Part shown: positions 33,268 through 41,228 of the stretch, in pieces
Layout: each line of letters begins with the position of its first letter
How positions within the stretch are numbered: the first letter of the stretch is position 1
From: Streptomyces alanosinicus
GTDB lineage: Bacteria; Actinomycetota; Actinomycetes; Streptomycetales; Streptomycetaceae
DNA: 44,176 nucleotides
Reading direction: 5' to 3'
NCBI RefSeq assembly: GCF_014650595.1
Contig: NZ_BMVG01000052.1
Coordinates: 1-44,176 of the forward strand
Notes under the pieces: model-generated
Databases searched by the model: none
What the model was told of the DNA's origin: nothing
The model's input: only the letters and a program-made list of their open reading frames with translations
Made by a program: the position numbers and the translations under genes

Positions 33268-33418
33268 AGGAAGGAACCCTTGCGTGGGAGCCGGACGTGC
33301 GAGCCGCGCAGGAGAATCTGGCAGCCATGGACGAACCCCCACGCGTGGGGACGGAACGTGCCGGTACAAGCAGACGGGAGGGCGCTACCGGACAGACCCC
33401 CACGCGTGGGGACGGAAC
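33268..33418. CRISPR. Orphan mini CRISPR array, type I-E-like (two good repeats, one degenerate)
   Basis: Two 29-nt repeats at 33329-33357 and 33390-33418 differ at two adjacent positions only and share the palindromic core CCCCACGCGTGGGG followed by ACGGAAC. Their period is exactly 61 nt, leaving a 32-nt spacer (33358-33389), the standard I-E geometry. Exactly 61 nt to the left (33268-33296) is a degenerate copy with GCGTGGG and GGAC retained. Degeneration on the left suggests the array reads on the minus strand with its leader to the right. No cas gene is present in the window. Confidence 0.7.
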
Positions 33419-33422
33419 ACCC

Positions 33423-34217
33423 CCCCGGGGTGCCCTGAGTGCTGGAAGCGCCGCAACCGGGCCCCCGGCCCGGGGGAATCGCTGGCCGATCTGAATCCTG
33501 CGCTGGCACGGCAGTTCCGCCGAAACCTCAGCCGACCCGACCGTAGTCCGGACACCCTGCGCCCGCAGTCTCACGATCTGTGCGAGTGGGAGTGCGCTCA
33601 AGGGCATTTCTGGCCGGCGACGCTCGCCAACCGTACCAATGGACGCGGATGCCCGGACTGCACCGGGCACGCGCCGCTCGCCGTTCGAATGCAAGGTCGC
33701 CATGCTCGTCGAGGCTGCGTCCGGGCTCAGCGTAAGACTGGACCACCGCCTCCGCCTGCCCGGGCGCAGGGAAGATCGCTTCGACCTGTACCTCCCCGAG
33801 CCGGCCCCAGGCCTGCTCATCGACTTGGACCCGGAATGGACCCATAGCCGGCCCGGAAGTCTGGAGCGTGACACCGCGAAGACCGCGGCAGCGCTCGCGG
33901 CCGGACTCGGCATGGAGCGCATTCGAAGCCGCGGACTACCGCCTGTTCCGGTGCACGACCTTGCCCATCATGAGGCCGGGCCGGGGGTGAACCCCGAAGA
34001 CTGGGCGGAGGCGGTTGGTGTCGTACTGCGACGCCGCGGGCTTTCGTGGCGACAGCTCACACCTGCTGAGGTCACAGCGGCGCTCACGAAGGGTGCGCAG
34101 TTGTGGGAGAGGGTCGTGGCCGGCCCCGAGGTGTCGGCAGTGGACGTGGCTTCGCATCTCGAGGAGGAGTTCGTCGCGAACCTCAGTAGGTGTTTTTCTT
34201 CCTTCCGGCGTTGTTGA
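33423..34217 (+). pseudogene. Treble-clef zinc-finger / endonuclease-like protein, truncated and frameshifted
   Basis: Coding sequence starts directly after the last CRISPR repeat with GCPECWKRRN, the end of one treble-clef finger, then a full one: SLADLNPALARQFRRN...CEWECAQGHFWPATLANRTN followed by GCPDC. Near 33640-33690 the frame changes; the second frame gives a nuclease-like domain (FECKVAMLVEAASGLSVRLD, RFDLYLPEPAPGLLIDLDPE, GMERIRSRGLPPV) of the PD-(D/E)XK or VSR kind. Such finger-nuclease proteins occur in actinobacterial mobile and defence contexts. The N-terminus is missing and an indel splits it, so it is not functional as read. Confidence 0.6.
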
Positions 34218-34270
34218 TCTTTGTTCCGGAAGGGGGTGTGCATGCTGCCGGGACTTGATGAACTGGGTGG

Positions 34271-34408
34271 ATGAAGGTCTTGTCGCCTCGTGTCCTTCGG
34301 GCTCTTGAACGGTTCAATGCCGCCTATCCCTGGGGCCACAACGCTCACTACCGCCGCTGGATTCTGAGGCAGCTACCGAGACTGTTTGACCGCAGGGTCT
34401 TTGCGTGA
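34271..34408 (+). pseudogene. Class I methyltransferase, N-terminal stub
   Basis: 45 codons from ATG 34271: RVLRALERFNAAYPWGHNAH followed by YRRWILRQLPRLFDR. This is the start of SAM-dependent methyltransferases of the FNxxHPWSHNxHYxxWxLxxLP type, which continue with LDVGCGTG. The reading stops at 34408 exactly where the ISAs1-type element begins, so the insertion removed the SAM-binding part. I do not find the rest beyond the element. Confidence 0.6.
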
Positions 34409-34410
34409 AG

Positions 34411-35661
34411 TGATCTTGTCCGGGTTCATCCGGTGATGCCGAGGGCGGTCAGGGGTCGGAGGCGTTCGCGGGCGCTCTGGCGGAGGGCTGCGGCGATGTT
34501 GGTGTGGCCGTCCTGGCGGTGGACGCTGATGGCGAGGTTGCGCAGGCTGGCCATGGTGCGGGGCAGGGCGGCGGTGCGGATTTTGGAGTCGTCCTCGCGA
34601 AAGGTGCGGTCGCGGACGTGGTGCAGCAGGTTCTCGATCGTCCGGTGGCCGCGGATCCAGGCAGCGAGTTGGGCGCCGGTGGCTGCGCCGGGCGGCAGGC
34701 TGGTGATCAGGTAGACGCGTTCGATGGTGAGTTTGCCGCTGGTGAAGTCCCGTCTCCAGCGGACGACTTGGAGGGCCTGCTTCGCGTCGGGGTAGTCGAT
34801 GTGGTCGAAGGCGGCCGTCTTGAGCCTGCGGATCTCCTGGCGGTGGTGGGCGCGGGTGCGCTCGTAGTGGTCGAGGGTGATCTCGCGCCAGGGCAGACGG
34901 CGGACGCGGTCGAAGAGGCCGGGGTGGTTGGCCTTGACGTGGGCGATGTAGTGGGCGCCGCGCTCGCGCAGGTAGGTGCCGTGGGCGTGCTGGGTGTCCA
35001 GGGCGTCGGCGGTGATCACCGTGTGGGTCAGGTCGAGGGTGTCCAACAGCGGGGCGAAGGCGGGGATCTCGTTGCTCTTGTCGGCGACCTGGCGCTGGGC
35101 GAGGACGTCTCCGGTGTGGGTCATGGCGGCCAGCAGGGCGATGGCCGGGGAGGTGGCGGTGCGCGAGCCGCGTACGGTCTTGCCGTCCACGGCGATCGGC
35201 CGCAGCCCGCCCGCGGCGGTGGGGGTATTCCGGGCAGTGAGGAAGGAGCCGATCGCGGCGTCCAGCGCATCACCGTCCAGACGGGCCAGCAGCCGGCGCA
35301 CGGTGCCCGGGTGCGGCACCGGGATCCGGCCGGTCAGCGGGTCGGGCGCGAAGCCCAGGGCTCGCAACGCCCAGCGCGGAGCGTCGGCGAGCCATTCACC
35401 GATCGCGGTCAGCGACCGTGCACCGGCCAGGACGCTCGCCGCGGCGGCCGACAGCAGCGGGACCAGCGGGTACAAGCGGCCCCGGCGACCCCTCGGGTCG
35501 GGTACGAGGGCCAGGTAGTGGTGCAGTCGCACGGCATCGGCGACGGGCGCGGCGGCTTCGGTGCGGGTCAGTTGGTCCAGCACGCAGGGCATGGGAGATG
35601 ATGCGGGGGCAGGCACGGTCTCGCTCGGTTCTCATGGGTCTCGACAACCACATGATCACCG
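34411..35661. mobile_element. ISAs1-type insertion sequence
   Basis: A full-length transposase gene with short flanks. Near both edges lies GTGATC(T/A)TGT in inverted orientation (34411 onward; complement of 35651-35661), 8 of 11 matching, which may be the ends. I could not identify target duplications. The methyltransferase stub touches the left side. Confidence 0.5.
34426..35616 (-). CDS. ISAs1 family transposase
   Basis: 396 residues, full length for the family. N-terminal DDE-associated domain (LALVPDPRGRRGRLYPLVPL, LTAIGEWLADAP), then the DDE core: IAVDGKTVRGSRT (first Asp), VITADALDTQHAHGTYLRER (second Asp, ITADAL-Q motif), HVKANHPGLFD and the Y-x-I/E region IRGHRTIENLLHHVRDRTFREDDSKIRT (third Glu, family signature HW.IEN.LHWVLDV.F.ED). 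All catalytic residues are present, so it may be active. Confidence 0.88.
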   Translation of the reverse strand: MPAPASSPMPCVLDQLTRTEAAAPVADAVRLHHYLALVPDPRGRRGRLYPLVPLLSAAAASVLAGARSLTAIGEWLADAPRWALRALGFAPDPLTGRIPVPHPGTVRRLLARLDGDALDAAIGSFLTARNTPTAAGGLRPIAVDGKTVRGSRTATSPAIALLAAMTHTGDVLAQRQVADKSNEIPAFAPLLDTLDLTHTVITADALDTQHAHGTYLRERGAHYIAHVKANHPGLFDRVRRLPWREITLDHYERTRAHHRQEIRRLKTAAFDHIDYPDAKQALQVVRWRRDFTSGKLTIERVYLITSLPPGAATGAQLAAWIRGHRTIENLLHHVRDRTFREDDSKIRTAALPRTMASLRNLAISVHRQDGHTNIAAALRQSARERLRPLTALGITG

Positions 35662-35951
35662 GCGCCGTGCCTGCTCTGTTACCGGCCCCAGACCAAGACA
35701 TGACGGCACGTCACGGATCACTGCACCGAACCCGGACCGATCGCTTTCATACAAAGCCCCTGGTCCCGCCGGAACCCTCTGACCAGTGGTCTCGGCCGGA
35801 CCCGCGCCAAGCTGCGGACCCTCGCCGGCTCGGCCGATTGCCGCTCAGCCGTTGCCCGCGGCTCTTTTCAAATGCCATCAAGGCAACAATTACAGGAGGA
35901 TCATCCACCCGTCATCAAATTGGAAAAGGACCAGCCCGGATTCCGGAGCAG
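35662..35951. other. Spacer between ISAs1 element and cupin gene
   Basis: About 290 bp with no gene I can support. Locally AT-richer (35870-35935), with ACAGGAGGATCATCC at 35890-35905 that resembles a ribosome site but has no good frame behind it. Confidence 0.4.
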
Positions 35952-36485
35952 CTACGAAGCCTGCGGTTCGTCAGTGTTGGGATCAGCGCTTCCAGCCGAC
36001 CCGAGCAAGGTCCAGTCCTGCTTACGCGAGAACTCTCGGAACTCCTCCGAATCCAAGTCCATCGCCTTACCCTTGGCTTGAAGCTCAACCATATCTTCGA
36101 TGAAGTGCTCGAAACCTCCGGGAACCGAGATCTGCAGAAGACGCGGCACGGTTTCCCCTACCGGCTTAACCGCATGGGGAATCCCTGCAGGCAGGAACAT
36201 AAAACTACCCGGGCCGACCTCATGCTGCTCGTCGTCAAAGGTCACCCGTAGCGTGCCTTCCAGCAGGAAGAAGAGTTCGTCAGCGGTGTCGTGGATGTGG
36301 AGTGGGAGGTCGTGGTTCACCGAGACCTCAAGGACTGAGTACTGGCCGTCGGTATGGGCGGCGCCCGCTTTGAGCAAGTAGAGCGGTGCGATGTTGACGC
36401 GAGTTTCCAGACCCTTGCCTGGTCCAAGTTTGATGAATCGAGCCTTCTTCGAGGATCGATCGGAATTGGTCTGCTCTGCATTCAT
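35952..36485 (-). CDS. Cupin domain protein
   Basis: 177 residues. Cupin motif 1 DLPLHIHDTADELFFLLEGTL (G/DxxxHxHxxxxE) and motif 2 FMFLPAGIPHAVKPVG (PxGxxH) are complete, so metal binding is likely. The ATG at 36485 has AAGGAG upstream. Base use is less GC-rich than its neighbours. Possible roles: quercetinase-like dioxygenase or small-molecule isomerase. First of a minus-strand set of redox genes linked to an HxlR regulator, although it follows a gap. Confidence 0.8.
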   Translation of the reverse strand: MNAEQTNSDRSSKKARFIKLGPGKGLETRVNIAPLYLLKAGAAHTDGQYSVLEVSVNHDLPLHIHDTADELFFLLEGTLRVTFDDEQHEVGPGSFMFLPAGIPHAVKPVGETVPRLLQISVPGGFEHFIEDMVELQAKGKAMDLDSEEFREFSRKQDWTLLGSAGSADPNTDEPQAS

Positions 36486-36634
36486 CTTTGGAACTCCTTT
36501 TCTCGTGATTCGACCACTTGTACAACGCCGGTGGGGCGGTCAGGGCGGAGCAGTAAGAAGTGGGGCGGGCGATGGGGCCCGGTGATCTGTGACGAACCGG
36601 GCCCCCGTACATGGGAATCGGAGCGATGGCGGCT

Positions 36635-37006
36635 TCAGAGGCTGTACGGGCCGAAGCGTCCCCAGGCCACCAGTACGGCAAGGATCAGCAGGACGGCGTT
36701 GAGGCCGATCGCGGGGAATTCCTTCTTGCGGGCGTGGTACGTCGCGGCCAGCAGCATCGCTATACCGAGGCCGACGGCGGCCAGTGGTGTCAGCACGGTG
36801 GCGATACCGGTGGCCGCGGGCAGGATCAGCCCGAGGGCGCCGGCGAATTCCACGATGCCGATGAAGCGGACGGTGCCGGCTGAGAAGTCGGCCACCCAGG
36901 GCAGCTTCTCGACGAGCTTGTCCTTGGGCTGGGTGGTTTTCATGACACCGGCCATGGCGAACATGACGGCCAGTACGGCCTGCACGATCCACAGGAAGAT
37001 GTTCAT
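36635..37006 (-). CDS. DoxX family membrane protein
   Basis: 123 residues with four membrane segments: IFLWIVQAVLAVMFAMAGVMK, FIGIVEFAGALGLILPA, VLTPLAAVGLGIAMLLAATY, AIGLNAVLLILAVLVAWGRF. AMAGVMKTTQPKDKL after the first helix and ARKKEF before the last are typical of the DoxX/DUF4870-like group found in actinobacterial redox clusters. Follows the SDR gene by 56 bp on the same strand. Confidence 0.8.
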   Translation of the reverse strand: MNIFLWIVQAVLAVMFAMAGVMKTTQPKDKLVEKLPWVADFSAGTVRFIGIVEFAGALGLILPAATGIATVLTPLAAVGLGIAMLLAATYHARKKEFPAIGLNAVLLILAVLVAWGRFGPYSL

Positions 37007-37062
37007 CAGGGGTGGAGTCTTTCGGGGAGAGAGCGAGGGAGGGGACGCGGCGGAGCGGGCCG

Positions 37063-37833
37063 CTAGCCGAGGAGGCTGCCGCCGGTGGCGTCGAGGGAGG
37101 CTCCGGTGATCCAGCGCGCCCGGTCGGTGGCGAGGAAGACCACCACATTGGCGACCTCCTCCGGCTCACCGAGGCGCTTGAACGCCGACAGCTGCGACAT
37201 CTGTTCGCGCGCCCCGGGCATCTGGAAGACCGCGCTGCCGTTGTCCGTGAGACCGGGGAGCACGCTGTTGACCGTGATGTGCCGAGGGGCGAGGTGCCGG
37301 GCGAAGTGCAGCGTGAGCTGGTCGAGCGCGCCCTTGGACATCGCGTAGACGACCTGCGACGGCTCAGCCATGCGCGTGACCGCGGAGGAGATGTTGATAA
37401 AGCGTCCGCCGTCCGGGATCAGCCCGAGAGCTCGCTGGACGAGGAGGAAGGGGGCCTTGGCGTTGACTGCGAAGATCTCGTCGATCTGCTCGGCGGACAC
37501 CTCTTCCGGGGCGACGCCGGCGGGCGTCGTCGCGGCGGCGTTGTTCACCAGGATGTCCAGGACGGTCTCGCCGGTGTGTTCGCGCAGTCCGGCCTCCAGC
37601 TGGTGGAACAGCTGGTCGACGGCGCCGGGCGTGCCCAGTTCCGCGCCGACGGCAAAGGCCCGTCCGCCGTCCTTCTCGATAAGGTCGACGGTCTGCTGGG
37701 CGGCCTGCTTGTCGCGCCCGTAGTGCACGGCGGCCAGGGCCCCCTCGCGGGCGAGGCCGAGGGCGGTGGCCCGGCCGATGCCGCGGCTGGATCCGGTGAC
37801 GAGAGCGGTCTTGCCGCTGAGCGTGCTGGTCAT
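37063..37833 (-). CDS. Short-chain dehydrogenase/reductase (SDR)
   Basis: 256 residues from ATG 37833. Complete classical SDR: cofactor motif TGSSRGIG, NNAA after strand 4, catalytic Ser in INISSAVTRM, YxxxK in YAMSKGALDQL, and PG at VLPGLTDN. Arg in SSRG and HYGRD suggest NADP(H). C-terminus ends with the usual ITGASLDATGG. Usually 3-oxoacyl or quinone/aldehyde type reductase; substrate unknown. Confidence 0.9.
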   Translation of the reverse strand: MTSTLSGKTALVTGSSRGIGRATALGLAREGALAAVHYGRDKQAAQQTVDLIEKDGGRAFAVGAELGTPGAVDQLFHQLEAGLREHTGETVLDILVNNAAATTPAGVAPEEVSAEQIDEIFAVNAKAPFLLVQRALGLIPDGGRFINISSAVTRMAEPSQVVYAMSKGALDQLTLHFARHLAPRHITVNSVLPGLTDNGSAVFQMPGAREQMSQLSAFKRLGEPEEVANVVVFLATDRARWITGASLDATGGSLLG

Positions 37834-37868
37834 GCTGGTGTCCTCGCGGTGTTCGGGAAGTGGGGGTG

Positions 37869-38255
37869 TCAGCCGTTGAAGACGGCTTCGGCCTGGTCGC
37901 GGCGCTCGTACAGGTCCCAGTACAGGGGCGCGACCTGCTCGGGGCTGGCCGAGGGGATGCCCTCGGGGCCGCCCTCGCCGAGCCAGGTGTTGATGGCGAT
38001 GTGCGCAGCGTAGATACCGGATCCCGCCAACTCGCTGTGCAGGTTGAGCACCCAGTTGCGCAGGGCGCCAGCGGCGGCGTTGACATTGCCGAACATGGGG
38101 ACCGGGTGGATCGATCCGCCGCCGGTGGTGAACAGCAGCGTCCCCACGCCGGCCTCGCGCATCGCGGGCAGCACCGCGCGGGCCGCGGTGACAGCGCCGT
38201 AGAAGGTGTACTCGATCTGCGGCTGGAGATTGTCGACGTCCGACTCGCAGATCGT
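37869..38255 (-). pseudogene. SDR-family oxidoreductase, C-terminal part only
   Basis: ICESDVDNLQPQIEYTFYGA, then VTAARAVLPAMREAGVGTLL, TTGGGSIHPVPMFGNVNAAA and GALRNWVLNLHSEL form the second half of an atypical SDR, ending DQAEAVFNG. The cofactor-binding N-terminus is missing: towards 38310 the reading changes to a different frame (GIAFNQRLRVVFDDLRVG) with no match. The deletion joins it to unrelated sequence about 130 bp before the neighbouring gene. Confidence 0.6.
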
Positions 38256-38399
38256 CGAACACGACGCGCAGGCGCTGGTTGAACGCGATGCCGGTGCGGG
38301 GGGTGTCAGTTGTTGTCACGTCACTCCAGTCCGGCGTCGCAGTCGACGGACGGCGCGCCAAGCTGTTGCGCATGAGGTGGGTGTGGATCATGGGGCGGG

Positions 38400-39065
38400 T
38401 CATCCTCGTGTGTTCCAGACGAGGGGGGCTTTGCGGATCCAGGTGTCGTCCTCGATCGTCTGGACGAGGAACTGGGCGAGGTCGGCGCGGTTGATCCGTG
38501 CGCCGGGCTTTTCGGTTCCGGCCTCGGCTGCCCATACGGGACCACTCAGGGGCTTGTCGGTCAGGGTGACGGCGCGGGCCAGGGTCCAGTCGATGCCGGA
38601 CGAGGCGCGGACGACCTGGTCGACACCGGTGTGGTCCTCGAAGCCCGCCTTGATGTTCGACAGCTCGATGAACGCCTTGACCAGCGGGTTGAGCCGGGCC
38701 CAGTCGTCGCCCGCGCCCTGCGTAGACGTCAGCACGATGCGGGGTATGCCCTGCTCGCCCATGACGGTGAGCGTGCGGCGGGCGGCGTCGGTCATGAACA
38801 TCGGCGGGCTGACCGGCTTGGCCCACGGGTTGTCGGAGGCGCGGCCGTTGTTCAGCACACTGATCACCCCCTCGGTGCCTTCGGCGGCCCGGCGGATGTC
38901 GTCGATGTTCGCAGGGGTGCCCTGGATCAGCTCGACGCCGGCCGGTGCCTGCACCTTGTCGGGGTTTCGGACGAGGGCGCGGACACGGTGGCCGCGCCGG
39001 GCCGCGTACTCCAGCACGTGGGCGCCGGTGCGGCCGCTGCCGCCGAGGACCAGGAGGCTACTCAT
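38400..39065 (-). CDS. NAD(P)-binding (NmrA-like) protein
   Basis: 221 residues from ATG 39065. SLLVLGGSGRTGAHVLEYAA is the atypical-SDR Rossmann motif GGxGxxG; RALVRNPDKV and ISVLNNGRAS follow, and IDWTLARAVTLTD matches the usual substrate region of NmrA/SDR_a5 proteins. Relatives reduce quinones, flavins or biliverdin, or sense NADP. Between the SDR fragment and the DsbA-like gene, same strand. Confidence 0.8.
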   Translation of the reverse strand: MSSLLVLGGSGRTGAHVLEYAARRGHRVRALVRNPDKVQAPAGVELIQGTPANIDDIRRAAEGTEGVISVLNNGRASDNPWAKPVSPPMFMTDAARRTLTVMGEQGIPRIVLTSTQGAGDDWARLNPLVKAFIELSNIKAGFEDHTGVDQVVRASSGIDWTLARAVTLTDKPLSGPVWAAEAGTEKPGARINRADLAQFLVQTIEDDTWIRKAPLVWNTRG

Positions 39066-39107
39066 GGTGATCAAACGCCTTTCGGGCAGGGGAGTGACCG
39101 GTGGAGG

Positions 39108-39821
39108 TCAGCTGTGGGCCGGTACGGCGCAGCCGTCGGGGCCGCAGAGCGGAGCGTCGCCGTCGGTCGTCAGGGTGAGCGGGTGGGATGCGTCCCAGGC
39201 CGTGCGCAGCACGTCGAGAAGGCCGTCGCTGTCCTGGGCCCCGGGGATGCCGTACTTGCCGTCGATGACGATGAACGGCGCGCCGGTGGCGCCCAGGCGC
39301 TGGGCGCGGGCGGCATCGTCGCGGACCTGCCGCTGGTAGCGGTGCTCGGTGAGCGCCCGGCGGGTGCCCTCGCGGTCCAGAGCGATCTCCTGGCCCAGGT
39401 CGAGCAGGTCGTCCATGCTGAAGACGGGGCGGGCCTGGCCGAAGTAGGCGCGGAAGATCGCGTCCCAGGCTTCGCGGTTCTTGCCCTCGGCGGAGGCATG
39501 GGCGAGGAACTCGTGCGCCAGGTCGGTGTTGCCGACCAGGTTGTCCAGCACCCTGTAGGGGGTGAGTCCCTCGGCTGCGGCCAGCGCCTCGATCCCACGC
39601 GTGGACGCCTCGGCCTGGGAGCCGCCCATGCCGTGCCGGCGCAGCAGCGCGTCACGGACGCTGAACGTCTCATCCACGGGGAAGGAGCTGCTCAGCGGGA
39701 ACGAGTGGTGGACGACCTCCACCTCATTGCCGTGCTCGAACCGCTCCACGGCCCGGTCCAGACGGTGGCTGCCCAGTCCGCACCAGGGGCAGGTGACCTC
39801 GGCCCAGATCTCGATCTTCAT
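39108..39821 (-). CDS. DsbA family (FrnE-like) oxidoreductase
   Basis: 237 residues from ATG 39821. Thioredoxin fold with CPWC active site in IWAEVTCPWCGLGSHRLD, long helical insert (FSVRDALLRRHGMGGSQAEA), and the cis-Pro side GATGAPFIVIDGKYGIPGAQ. The C-terminus has a further C-x4-C pair (LCGPDGCAVP), as in several FrnE-type proteins. No signal peptide, so cytoplasmic. Divergent from the HxlR gene, which probably controls it. Confidence 0.88.
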   Translation of the reverse strand: MKIEIWAEVTCPWCGLGSHRLDRAVERFEHGNEVEVVHHSFPLSSSFPVDETFSVRDALLRRHGMGGSQAEASTRGIEALAAAEGLTPYRVLDNLVGNTDLAHEFLAHASAEGKNREAWDAIFRAYFGQARPVFSMDDLLDLGQEIALDREGTRRALTEHRYQRQVRDDAARAQRLGATGAPFIVIDGKYGIPGAQDSDGLLDVLRTAWDASHPLTLTTDGDAPLCGPDGCAVPAHS

Positions 39822-39938
39822 GACGCGTCTCCCTGCCTGCGCTTGCTTCCTACTTTTTGTTCGTAGCGCCATGATGGGCCAGTATGGAAGTCGATACAAA
39901 AGGCACATTGGTGTTCGTGCCGGAGAGGAATGTGCGTC

Positions 39939-40349
39939 ATGGAGGTCACCGGCAGTTCGGGCGGCGCTGCGGCGGTGGGGCCCTGTGCCCGCATCCCCGC
40001 CGAGCACATGGAGTTCATCCGGCAGGTCCTCGACCGCGTCGGCGACAAGTGGAGCCTGCTGCTCATCGCGGTGGTGGAGGCCGGCCCGCTGCGCTACACC
40101 GACCTGCAGCGCCAGGTCCCCGGAATCTCCCAGCGGATGCTCACCCTCACGCTCCGCCAGCTCCACGAGGACGGTCTGATCACCCGCACCGCATACGCGG
40201 AGGTTCCACCGCGCGTCGAGTACTCCCTCACCCCGTTGGGGCGCGGCCTCCACGAGATCGTGACATCCCTGATCGGCTGGGCCGCCGACCACCACGACGA
40301 GATCCGCGCGCACCGGGCCCGCGCTGCGGCACCAGCAGCCCGGTCCTGA
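39939..40349 (+). CDS. HxlR-family transcriptional regulator
   Basis: 136 residues from ATG 39939 (GGAGAGG upstream favours it over ATG 39930). Winged helix with the HxlR hallmarks: VLDRVGDKWSLLLIAVVEAGPLRY, DLQRQVPGISQRMLTLTLRQ, LHEDGLITRTAYAEVPPRVE, YSLTPLG. One Cys near the N-terminus (GPCARIP) is at the position that senses quinones or electrophiles in related regulators. It diverges from the DsbA-like gene; the 117-bp gap has CTTTTTGT and ACAAAAGG as possible inverted operator halves. Confidence 0.88.
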   Translation: MEVTGSSGGAAAVGPCARIPAEHMEFIRQVLDRVGDKWSLLLIAVVEAGPLRYTDLQRQVPGISQRMLTLTLRQLHEDGLITRTAYAEVPPRVEYSLTPLGRGLHEIVTSLIGWAADHHDEIRAHRARAAAPAARS

Positions 40350-40456
40350 GCTTGTTCTTTTTCTTCCGGCCTCGAACGGTGTCTCGTACTGAGTCGCTCA
40401 CCTGGGGGTTTGCCGGACAGGGGGCGGCCTTCGTCTGATCCTGTGCTCCGACCAAG

Positions 40457-41190
40457 GTGCACGTGACCGAGACGAAGGCCGTGAGGGTGACTCTGCTGCC
40501 TGATGTTGTGCGGAGGGATGCGTTCGCGGAAGCGTCACGCTTCCGGGGCGAGTTCTACGAGTGTCTGACCGCTCGGCGCGACGAGTTGTTCGAGCTGACA
40601 GATGCGGTGCTGTGTGCGAACGGTGCGGTGAAGTCCCCGGTGGACCTGACGCTGCTGCCCGAGCACCGGCGTGGGCACGGAGCGATGTACGGAGGCCTGA
40701 ACCACGGCCGGATCGATGTCGAGCAGGTGCGGACGGTGCTGGCCGGGCTGTCGCTGCCGCGGTTCGACGGCGGGCGTCTGGTCCTGGCCGTCGATGTGTC
40801 GCCATGGCTTCGTTCGGACGCGCCGTGCTCGGCCGAGCGGCTGTTCTGCCATGTCTATGGCCGGGCCAAGACGGCGTCGCAGTTCATCCCGGGCTGGCCC
40901 TACTCCTTCGTCGCCGGCCTGGAGCCGGGCGCCACCTCTTGGACCGCGATCCTGGACGTTGTCCGGCTCGGACCGGTGGACGACGCCACCGCGGTCACCG
41001 CCGCCCAGCTCCGGGGAGTCGTTGAACGGCTCATCGCCGCAGGTCAGTGGCAAGCCGGGGACCCGGACATCGTGATCGTCAGCGATGCCGGCTACGACGT
41101 CACCCGCCTGGCCTGGGTCCTGCGCGATCTGCCGGTCGAGGTCGGCCGGGTCCGCTCCGACCGCGTCATGCCGGGGCACGGTTGCGACGA
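40457..41190 (+). pseudogene. IS701-type transposase, truncated
   Basis: About 245 residues of an IS701-like (DDE_5) transposase: SPVDLTLLPEHRRGHGAMYG, LAVDVSPWLR (first Asp), LFCHVYGRAK, FIPGWPYSFVAGLE, ILDVVRLGPVDDAT, IVIVSDAGYDVTRLAWVL (second Asp). After SDRVMPGHG the match stops; full proteins are about 400 residues, so the last catalytic residue is missing. An IS5-type element begins about 40 bp further on. Start GTG 40457 or GTG 40463. Confidence 0.75.
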
Positions 41191-41228
41191 CGGCTGTTCT
41201 GGCGCTATACGCTCGTATGGAATCAGCC

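Noticed and set aside
33268..33418. The 61-nt repeats as repeats within a protein
   Set aside because: The period is not a multiple of three (61), so they cannot be an in-frame tandem protein repeat.
34504..35601. 365-codon Gly/Val/Asp-rich open frame on the plus strand
   Set aside because: Antisense of the ISAs1 transposase, which has complete catalytic motifs.
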